A stretch of DNA of 64,000 nucleotides from Epichloe hybrida (taxonomy: Eukaryota; Ascomycota; Sordariomycetes; Hypocreales; Clavicipitaceae): NCBI GenBank assembly GCA_019022495.1, contig JAFEKR010000013.1, positions 806,001 to 870,000 on the forward strand. Reading direction: 5' to 3'. Of this stretch, positions 56,861-64,000 are shown in pieces. Below the pieces are notes generated by a model. That model made no database searches, had not been told where the DNA came from, and worked only from the letters and a program-made list of their open reading frames with translations. The first letter of the stretch is position 1. Each line of letters opens with the position of its first letter. Position numbers and translations under genes: made by a program.

Positions 56861-57684
56861 ATGGAGACCCTCAGAGCCATCTTCGCGAAGCCCGATCCGC
56901 AGGCCCAAGTTCGTCTTGACCACCGCGCCTTTTCGCTTTCCCTCTCCACTATTTTCGCTTTCCCTCTCCACTATTTTCGCTTTCCCTCTCCACTACCCCC
57001 AGCAGCTAACAAACAACCACCCCCCCCCAATAGATGCGAAAATGCAACGCCGTCATCCGTCAAAACATCCGCAAACTAGACCGCGACATCACCGCGAACA
57101 AGCAATCCGAGATCAAAATCAAGCAATACATCATTCAAGCCGACAAGCGCGCCCAAAAAGACCCGTCCCGATCCAAGCAAGCCCAAAAAGACGTCCGCGA
57201 CTTCGCCCGCGAGCTCGTTCGCCACCGCCGCGCCTCGGCCCGCCTCATCACCTCCAAGGCCCAGATGAGCTCAGTCCAGATGCAAGTCAACGAGGCCTTT
57301 GCCGTGCGCAAGATCGAGGGGTCCATCCGCGCCAGTGCGGGAATCATGAAGGACCTGAACTCGCTCATCCGCCTGCCCGAGTATGCCATGACGATGAGGG
57401 AACTGAGCACCGAGCTGATGAAGGCGGGCATCATTGAGGAGATGGTGGACGAGGTGCTGCCCGAGGATGGGGACATGATCATGGAGGACGACGAGGCCGA
57501 GGGGGAGGTGGAAAGGGTGCTGGGCGAGGTACTCAAGACCAAGAAGGAGCCTGCCCTGCCGGTGGCGCCGGTGCCAGAGCCGGGGAAGCCTGTTGCTGTC
57601 GAGGGGGAGGAGGAGGAGGAGGAAGAGGATGCGGAGGCCATGATGGACCAGATGAGGAATCGCCTGGATGCGCTACGGAGCTAG
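56861..57684 (+). CDS. VPS24: ESCRT-III subunit Vps24 (CHMP3)
   Basis: An ESCRT-III subunit that assembles with Vps20, Snf7 and Vps2 on endosomes to form intralumenal vesicles. Exons 56861-56908 and 57034-57684 give 232 aa. The first exon encodes METLRAIFAKPDPQAQ; the second begins MRKCNAVIRQNIRKLDRDI. The Snf7-fold core follows: ADKRAQKDPSRSKQAQKDV, SSVQMQVNEAFAVRKIEGSI and LPEYAMTMRELSTELMKAGI. The acidic linker ends in the MIM-like helix AEAMMDQMRNRLDALRS that binds Vps4. The donor is GTTCGT. The 125-bp intron carries a triplicated 22-bp repeat (56930-56995). Choice of Vps24 over Vps2 rests on the LRAIF opening and helix sequence. Confidence 0.92.
56930..56995. repeat. 22-bp tandem repeat, 3 copies, inside VPS24 intron
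   Basis: Three perfect pyrimidine-rich 22-bp units (core CGCTTTCCCTCTCCACTA) lie between the donor and branch region of the VPS24 intron, so copy number directly sets intron length. Confidence 0.9.
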
Positions 57685-58996
57685 AAGGGCACTGGTCGAG
57701 GTCGAGGTCGAGGTTTGTGGAATGGATTTCCGGTTGGTTTCGATTGATCATGTACGCATTGGAGTTTGGGCGTCGTTGGGCATAGGTCTTGTTTCAGCTC
57801 AGCATAGGGATGAATAGTGGCATATTTCACGCAGCTGTGTTTTTTCTTCTTCTTCCGTGTTCTCACATGCTAGTAGATTTTGGTACGAGATAGACGGCGA
57901 CTTGTTTCGGCATCTATCGAATTGAAATCTGGAGGGTGGGCATGGATTTGACGATTGGGCACCGCACGACCAAAGATGCGTGGACACGGATGCCGTCTGC
58001 ACCTCTGATCACACAATCCGAACATTAACTACTGAGTGACTGGTAAGGCTCTAGGACGTCGTGTCTTAGCGGTTGAGCGCAGAGACTATTCTGAGACTAG
58101 GGAGCTGACTCTGACCGTGGCCTCGACAAACACACAGCTCCGAATAGCAACGCTCAAGACGTTGCGACATTCCTCCGCTTGCTAAAACCCAGTCATATTA
58201 TCATCACTTGCGCTTTTTTTGCGTCACTGGCACCCGACTTTTGCACTTGAAAGGTACACAGTGTGCCATGGTACTATCTAGCTAAATGTGGTACTTCTGA
58301 TACATCGTGTCCACTATTGTCTTAAGGAGGGTTTTATCCTAGTTAATGCGCGCTCTGCCTTCTCATGTAAAACAAACACCCTCACGAAAAGTACGCACAA
58401 ACATTCACGTCAATTACATCTATTCTTAATGCATGACCGCCCAACACTCGCATCAAGGTGGCCGGATCTACACACGTCTTTTCGCAATACTGGCCGACGC
58501 GGGAGCTCATCTAGATATCTATCTACGGGTCCGTCCACTTCTAAGATAAGCTAACGTTATGAATAAGAAACAAGGAAAGAAGAAAGCCACGATCCTGGAA
58601 TTCAGTCTCATGTTTTGGGTCAAGACAGGGGTTTGCTTTTACAATTTCTTTGGTAATGAGGATAGCATTTCCACACAGAAATCAACGCAGTTGGCCGCCA
58701 GGAGGGTTTTTATTTTCCAAAAAAAAAAAAAAGCTTGCCGCGTTTCCGTCTTCCTCACGTCAACTTCATGCCCTCTTCTGGGCTGCGGGATACGGCCCAC
58801 GATCAAGGGCTCGAATAGATAGTGCGAAATTTGAAACAGCATCAGAAGAAACCGCCATAACTCCAGGTGGTTCGAATTGGACACAATATTCTACAGGCTG
58901 TCTCAGAAGTGAACCCAATCATCCTGTCTGCGAAAGCCTTCGGCAGAGTGTCCAAAGAACTGCAAAAAATCAAGTAAAAAGTAGCCGGCGACTGCG
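57685..58996. other. Convergent intergenic region
   Basis: 1.3 kb between the 3' ends of VPS24 and the PRPP synthetase gene. It has a poly-A run at 58719-58732. No coding, tRNA-like or repeat structure is supported. Confidence 0.5.
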
Positions 58997-60365
58997 TCAG
59001 TCATACTGGAAGAGCCTGCTGATGGACTCACCGTGGTGGACACGGCGGATGGCTTCGGCAAAGACGGGTGAAACGTCGAGGACATCCAGCTTGGGACATA
59101 GACGACGATGCTCTTCTTGTGGGACCGAGTTGGTGACGATGATCCTGTCAATGGCCGAGGCATTGAGTCGTGGGATGGCATCGCCGCTGAAAACGCCATG
59201 GGTGAGCAGTGCGTATACCTTGGTGGCACCCTCCTTCTTGAGGAGCTTGGCTGCGCGCGTAATGGTATTGGCAGTGTCACCCAAGTCGTCGACGAGGATA
59301 CAGACGCGGTTAGCGATATCGCCAACGAGCATCATGCTGGCGTTTCGCTGTTCGGTAAACTTGATGGGACGACGCTCCTGCGGCTGAGGTGAGTCGAGAA
59401 CGGGCTGCGAGCTTGGGATCACCCGTTGGGTTGTTTACCTTGTGAATGAGAGCAAAGTCCATGTTGAGACTGTCAGCAATGGCCGTGGCTCGCTTGGCGC
59501 CGCCGGCGTCGGGGGAGACGATGACGGCTTCTCTGAAGCCCAGGATGTGTGTCTGGATATATTTTTGGATGAGCGGCTTGCCATAGAGGTTGTCGACGGG
59601 GATATCGAAGAAGCCCTGGTATTGGGGATCGTGCAGGTCCATGGTGATGATGTGGTCGGCACCAGCGCAGGTGAGAAGATCAGCAACGAGCGTACCGGCC
59701 TGGGCGACCCACTGCTTGTAGCCGGGCTTGGCCCGGAAGGTGGCGGCAACGGAATTGGGGTTCTCGTAGTCGTGCGTTGTGAAGCTTCGGTGAGAGGAGG
59801 CGGAGCCCTCGGCAACATGGCCGCCCCGGTCACTGGAGCCGACGCTGGACATGGTATCCGACCTCTTAGGGGGATGATCTGTGCCGCTGGATTCCGAAAT
59901 GGTGGCCTTATGGAGCTTCTCGGCGAGGTTGTAGGCGCCATTGCTCAGGCCATTGCTGCGAGGACCACCAGGACGAGGCGTGGCCGGCACGCTCTCAAAG
60001 GTGTAGTCCTTTCGAGTGGTTTCCGAGTACTTGGACAAGGGCGCACCGGCTTTGTTATAGGGCCAGTCGGGCTGTCTCGAGTAGGGGAAAAGAGGAACGA
60101 CGGCGGTGACTCGTTTGGCCGAGCCGGTCTTGCAGGCAGAGATCATGATGCAAAGGTCGATGAGGTTGTCGTTGACGTGGCCCGAGCCAGACTGGATGAT
60201 GAAGACATCCTTGCCACGTACGGAATCTTTGATTTCGCAGCGGCTTTCTCCGCCCGAGAACTTGGTCAAAATGCGGTCGCAGGGGGGGATGCCGAGGAAG
60301 TTGCAGACATTTGCCGTTAGCTGAGGGTGTGAGTTGCCGCCCAGCAGAACAATGTTGCGGACCAT
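58997..60365 (-). CDS. Ribose-phosphate pyrophosphokinase (PRPP synthetase) with internal insertion
   Basis: Makes PRPP from ribose-5-phosphate and ATP for purine, pyrimidine, histidine and tryptophan synthesis. Exons 60365-59439 and 59377-58997 (donor GTAAAC, acceptor CAG) give 435 aa. The N-terminus [20 protein letters not shown] and ATP-binding loop [13 protein letters not shown] are standard. The metal and ribose motif is [20 protein letters not shown], and the PRPP-binding loop is [18 protein letters not shown]. The C-terminus [13 protein letters not shown] is the family end, so the GTGAGT inside it is not used as a donor. About 100 residues between SRQ and KQWVAQAG (including a Ser/Gly-rich disordered part) interrupt the catalytic domain relative to bacterial enzymes, as in the yeast Prs1/Prs5-type subunits with non-homologous regions. 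Which yeast paralogue it matches best cannot be settled by eye. Confidence 0.93.
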
Positions 60366-60902
60366 GGTAGTGGTAGACGTGTCGTGTCGGAAGCGCCGTT
60401 GCGCGAACGTGAATGTCAGGCCAGGCGTCAATCGACCGAGAACCGACAAAAGCTCAGTGTGAGCCAAGGCCAAAATGGCGCAGCAAAGTCGTTGAAGCGA
60501 ACAATGACTCCCCCGAAAGCGAAAAGTTGTGAAGTTGTGATGGTCTCGTGAGAGCGGCCACACCAAAGCCGGTCCTAATCCAGACGAAAAATAGACGCTT
60601 TTTTTTTTTTTTCAATTTCCCCGCCACGGCCCGGTTGGAGTAGGAGTGGGGGGGGCAGCACAAGCACCGCAGACCTGCAGCCGGCGGAGGCTCTAGCCGA
60701 GGACTTTTGATTTCCCACTGGGCCGATTCCGGCGACAGAGACCACGGCAGTAAATTGCAACAGACCACGCCAGCGACGACAAAAATGGCGGGGAAAAGGT
60801 TGCGGAGTCACAAAATGGTGTTAGAGTAGCATTTTGACGAGCATGTCTTGACCCAAGTCGAAGGAGCTTCAGAATATGTCTGGGGGAGGGAGGCAAGGAC
60901 CA

Positions 60903-60951
60903 AAGGTTTGTCCCGAAGGTTTGTCCCGAAGGTTTGTCCCGAAGGTTTGTC
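60903..60951. repeat. 13-bp tandem repeat AAGGTTTGTCCCG, 3.8 copies
   Basis: Three perfect copies and a partial fourth. The array lies 538 bp upstream of the PRPP synthetase start and 487 bp upstream of RPC17. Confidence 0.9.
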
Positions 60952-61056
60952 AAGAGGGAGAAAAAGAGCGCGAGGGCACAGAGGCTGGAAGCGGCGCTGG
61001 GTCAGGGAGCCCTCATCAACTCGACGGGAGGGAACCTCTTTGATCTTTTTAGACAG

Positions 61057-61099
61057 ACACCTGCAGGCACCTGCAGACACCTGCAGACACCTTGCAGTG
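61057..61099. repeat. 10-bp tandem repeat ACCTGCAGAC, about 4 copies
   Basis: Imperfect decamers, each containing a PstI-type CTGCAG palindrome. The array sits about 340 bp upstream of RPC17. Confidence 0.8.
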
Positions 61100-61437
61100 A
61101 CGTACACTACCGACATTGGCCCGTCTGGCACAAGAACCCAGATTCACTTTCCTCTACATTAGTCCGTACGTCCTGATTGGCCGCCGCCCCACCGGACCAC
61201 ACGCATGGAAAAAATTGGCTTCAACTTCAACGAGTCACTGCACTCACAGTCAGTCAGGCTTGCGGCAGCTTATGAGCCTTCGTTGTGTGCAATTTTCAGA
61301 CATCGGCATCTCTCCATCCCGTCTAGACATCTCACACCGCATCTCTTCCATCTCTTCCATCTCTTCCTGGCCCTGAACAACAAGGCTTTGGGCTTTCGGC
61401 TCTCGGCTCTCGGCCCCCGGCTGTCCCTGCACCAGCC

Positions 61438-61947
61438 ATGAAGATTCTCGAGTCCCAATCGGCAGTCTTGTCCAATTATGAGGTCTATGAACATCTCTCC
61501 GATCAACGGGATCGCTACAAGCAAAACAAGCGCCGTGGTCCACCCAATTTGGAGACAGTTGTTCGAGAGGTGTGACCAATGAGTCCTTGCAATTGATTGC
61601 TACAGAGTCTGCTGCTGACTGACCATCTGCAGATTCTGCAGTACTTGCGTACTGAACCAAGTCCGTTGAGTCAGAAGCCTCTCACTTATACTCCCGGCTG
61701 CATTTCCCAGCTTGTGGAAAGGCTACGGCCGTATGAGCTGTCCAAGGGGGAAGTCGTTATGATATTGAATCTGCGCCCTGCGTCAGTGGCTGCCCTCAAC
61801 ACAATCATCGAAGACATGCCGGAGCGCTTCTCGGATGAGCAGCAGGAAGACATGGTCAACAGTGTTGCTGAGATTCTCGGTCAGTTCGAGGTGGCAGAGG
61901 CTGCCGAAGAGGGCGACGTGGAAATGAACGACGCCAATGCTTCCTGA
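61438..61947 (+). CDS. RPC17: RNA polymerase III subunit Rpc17 (RPC9/CRCP)
   Basis: Stalk subunit of RNA polymerase III, partner of Rpc25 (the Rpb4-like position), needed for initiation through TFIIIB contacts. Exons 61438-61569 and 61633-61947 (donor GTGTGA, acceptor CAG) give 148 aa, near the yeast length of 161. The N-terminus MKILESQSAVLSNYEVYEHL is characteristic. The HRDC-like helical domain follows: LTYTPGCISQLVERLRPYEL, LSKGEVVMILNLRPASVAAL and IIEDMPERFSDEQQEDMVN. The tail is acidic. It is convergent with the GTPase gene, with 96 bp between stops. Confidence 0.94.
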
Positions 61948-62043
61948 ATGGTTGAGACTTGGAGTCTATTGCGACTCATGATTCATCCAAACGCGTCACA
62001 GGCTTGTATCCGGCAAAGAGCCGAAGCCGCACGTGGGCTCGCC

Positions 62044-62757
62044 TCACATAACGACACAACCACCCTCGGTTTGGCCGCCAGCTGGAGTAGTAGTTTTGGT
62101 GGCTGTCTTGCAGATATCCTCAAAGGCAGGCCGCAGAAGCTCACCAGTTGTCGCCGAGCACTCGACATATCGATCAGCCCTCATGCTTTGGGCCACCTGA
62201 TATGCTTCCTGCGGGTAGATGATGCCATTGGGGTCTTGTTCTGAACGCAGGTCTCGTTTGAGACCGAGGATGACTATGGGCAAAGTGTCGGATCGTTTGA
62301 AGGACTTTTTGACTTGATCGACCCACTGGGATGAACTATCAGACTTTATTGCACAAGGCCAGGGGGGGGGGGGGCAGGTTTTTGGGGGGCATCTGGGGAG
62401 TAAAACTCACGTATCTCTTCGTATTGATGAGGCTGAGTCGCTGGCTGATGTCGTAACATATAACGACGACGTCGGGGTCCAGCAGCCTCCAGTTGTCTGG
62501 ACTCGAAGTATCAGAGAATGCGAGACGGTACCTTTTATCCCCGAGGTTGACGTCGAATACAAATGGTTGATCAATATCCCGAAGCAACGGTATGGGGTTT
62601 GTGTGCTCTCCAGCACTCAGTCTCCTAGTCAAAGACATTATCAGCACACGGGGCGGCGTGGGGTTCTGCTCTACTGGGCGGTTGCATACGATAAAAAGGT
62701 CGTCTTGCCACACTTCTCATCTCCCAGTAGTAGTAAGTTGACAACTTCTGGGTCCAT
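62044..62757 (-). CDS. Divergent Rho/Ras-like small GTPase with CAAX box
   Basis: A 187-aa small G protein. Exons 62757-62690, 62624-62411 and 62325-62044, with donors GTATGC and GTGAGT and acceptors TAG and CAG. The P-loop is LLLLGDEKCGKTTFLSRL (G1, complete). The switch-II G3 region reads FSDTSSPDNWRLL instead of DTAGQE-like sequence: the invariant Gly and the catalytic Gln are missing. G4 reads GLKRDLR (Leu where Asn or Thr is usual), and G5 is ECSATTGELL. The C-terminus CVVM is a prenylation CAAX box preceded by Gly rather than a polybasic stretch. Helix text YPQEAYQVAQSMRADRYVEC resembles the Rho group. It should bind a nucleotide but hydrolyse poorly (inference). Intron 2 carries a G-run at about 62365-62376. 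It is divergent from PUS3. Confidence 0.85.
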
Positions 62758-63197
62758 GCTGCTTTGTGTTGGGCCGCCGTGCCCTTATCAGTTGATGTAG
62801 ACCGAGGAAAGGCAGACGGCGACGGCAGATGTACGGAGTCGTCGTCGTCCTTTTGTCGTTTTGTCACTCGAGTGAGTGAGTGAGTGAGTGGGTTGGTGGC
62901 GCCGACGGCGATGGCCAAGCCACAGTCTCACCAGCCACGCCGTCCCACGATTGAAAATTCAATACCCGCTTTTCCTTTGTACACACATAATACACGGGCC
63001 ACAGTCATTCATGACACTGACGACGGACAGAGAATTACATGCGGCCGTTGTACGGTTCATCCGGTCGCAGGTTTTCTGTCAGGGCCGTCTCGAGAGCCCG
63101 CAGGCCCATTTCCCCCCAGCAAAGTTGCCGGAATAAATCCTCACTCTCAAAGCCTGAGCAGCACCCGCCGCGGCGTAGGCTTGACACTCACCTCATA
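62758..63197. promoter_or_regulatory. Shared upstream region of GTPase and PUS3
   Basis: 440 bp with a GTC array near 62840 and a (GAGT)5 tetranucleotide array at about 62870-62889. Promoter role is inferred. Confidence 0.5.
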
Positions 63198-64000
63198 ATG
63201 TCTGGAGAGACCAACTACAACAGCTGGACCAAGGCCGGTCTCGTTCAACGGTTAAGGGAACTCGAGGGGGAGTTGAAGAGACGGCCCGAGGCTCCCAAGC
63301 CGGTCATCTCTGCCTCTGCTGAAAACGAAGCCCCAATCGGCCCTGGTGGTGAGAACAAAAGGATCAAGGGGACCAAGGGGACCAAGGGGGGGAAACGCAA
63401 GATGGACCCCTCAAGATACTCAACTCGGTTCATTGCCCTGAAACTGGCCTACTTGGGGAAGAACTACGGAGGATTCGAGTTCCAGGCCATGGGAAACCAG
63501 CCATCCATCGAAGAGGAGTTGTGGAATGCCCTCGTCAAGGCGTGCCTCATCTTCCCCGAGGACGAGAGAGTCGTCCAGTTCGACTGCTGCGAGTACTCCA
63601 AGTGCGGGAGGACAGATCGTGGCGTCAGCGCTTTCGGGCAAGTCATTGGGCTGAGGGTCCGGAGTAACAGGCCGCTGCCCAAGAAGAGAGCCCAGGCGGA
63701 GGAGGACGCTGCTGGCGGTTGTTCCAGTGTTTCTGGTGATGCGACGTCAGCAGAGTCACGGGAAATCACCGTTGGAGGAGCGGCAGCCGAAGATGTTGCG
63801 TCGGCAGGCGAGGACGAAGCGCCATTCGACGATATCCAGGATGAGCTCTGCTACCCGCGGATCCTCAACAGGCTTCTCCCCGACGACATTCGCATCCTCG
63901 CCTGGTGCCCCTCGCCGCCACCAGACTTCTCCGCCCGCTTCTCCTGTCGCGAGCGCCAGTATCGCTACTTCTTCACCCAGCCGGCCTTCGCGCCGGACCC
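63198..64000 (+). CDS. DEG1: tRNA pseudouridine(38/39) synthase Deg1/Pus3, N-terminal part
   Basis: A TruA-family enzyme that makes pseudouridine at positions 38 and 39 of tRNA anticodon stems. The first 267 codons are present; the gene leaves the window at the right edge. A basic N-terminus (KGTKGTKGGKRKMDPSRYST) precedes the TruA fold FIALKLAYLGKNYGGFEFQA. The catalytic aspartate is Asp140 in YSKCGRTDRGVSAFGQVIGL. A fungal Ala/Glu-rich insert (about residues 160-215) separates this from CYPRILNRLLPDDIRILAWC and the FSCRERQYRYFF motif. The Gln-containing FEFQ and the long insert mark Deg1/Pus3 rather than Pus1. The start ATG is the first in frame. Confidence 0.93.
   Translation, partial: MSGETNYNSWTKAGLVQRLRELEGELKRRPEAPKPVISASAENEAPIGPGGENKRIKGTKGTKGGKRKMDPSRYSTRFIALKLAYLGKNYGGFEFQAMGNQPSIEEELWNALVKACLIFPEDERVVQFDCCEYSKCGRTDRGVSAFGQVIGLRVRSNRPLPKKRAQAEEDAAGGCSSVSGDATSAESREITVGGAAAEDVASAGEDEAPFDDIQDELCYPRILNRLLPDDIRILAWCPSPPPDFSARFSCRERQYRYFFTQPAFAPD

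Larger units (their letters stand above)
60366..61437. promoter_or_regulatory. Shared upstream region of PRPP synthetase and RPC17, with tandem repeats
   Basis: 1.07 kb between divergent starts. It holds a 13-bp tandem array (60903-60951), a 10-bp ACCTGCAGAC-type array (61057-61099) and a T13 run at 60599-60612. Promoter role is inferred. Confidence 0.5.

Noticed and set aside
59442..60320. 292-codon plus-strand frame opposite PRPP synthetase
   Set aside because: Antisense shadow; no conserved segments and it overlaps the catalytic exon completely.

Overview
The window is nuclear DNA of a filamentous ascomycete, most likely a sordariomycete of the order Hypocreales; this is inferred from protein style and gene structure, not from a database search. 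The evidence is short introns (about 50-110 bp) with GTRNGT-type donors, CTAAC/CTGAC branch points and YAG acceptors, 27 recognisable eukaryotic genes on both strands, pyrimidine-rich leaders, and gene spacing of 0.2-4 kb. There are no bacterial operons, CRISPR arrays or rRNA genes, and I found no tRNA gene. All gene models were built by hand from reading frame, splice signals and family conservation.

Layout. 0-10.3 kb is a dense housekeeping block: RPS0 (partial), mitochondrial uS15, VMA6, NOP58, a stomatin/SPFH protein and APC10. 10.3-14.3 kb is gene-poor, with palindromic TACGGAGTA-type and ATGTATGTAC motifs and a possible coding relic. A family-31 glycosyltransferase follows (14.3-15.9 kb). 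A second gene-poor stretch (15.9-18.9 kb) holds a probable decayed gene and several tandem repeats. 18.9-31.2 kb carries a small coiled-coil protein, a secreted aspartic protease, an LHS1/GRP170-type ER Hsp70 interrupted by one in-frame TGA, a YAG7-like RGG protein, a four-exon CENP-W histone-fold gene and prefoldin subunit 4. 32-47 kb carries an MFS transporter, an unknown 662-aa protein, methionine synthase MET6, an AT-hook protein, threonine synthase THR4 and a mitochondrial carrier. 48-64 kb carries TMA46, OST4, YRA1, a 79-aa unknown, SBA1/p23, VPS24, PRPP synthetase, RPC17, a divergent Rho/Ras-like GTPase and PUS3/DEG1 (partial).

The genes do not form a metabolic cluster. Recurrent themes are translation and ribosome biogenesis (RPS0, uS15m, NOP58, TMA46, YAG7, RPC17, PUS3), protein folding and ER function (LHS1, OST4, prefoldin, SBA1), and aspartate-family amino-acid synthesis (MET6 and THR4, 3 kb apart). 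Divergent pairs with shared intergenic regions are common: RPS0/uS15m, VMA6/NOP58, CENP-W/prefoldin 4, unknown/MET6, TMA46/OST4, SBA1/VPS24, PRS/RPC17 and GTPase/PUS3.

I found no convincing undescribed multi-gene system. The most interesting items are the single stop codon in otherwise intact LHS1, the 827-nt intron in YRA1 (about ten times the local norm, in a gene whose yeast homologue is autoregulated through a long intron), the GTPase with degenerate switch-II and G4 motifs, and two very small genes (CENP-W, OST4) that simple ORF calling misses.
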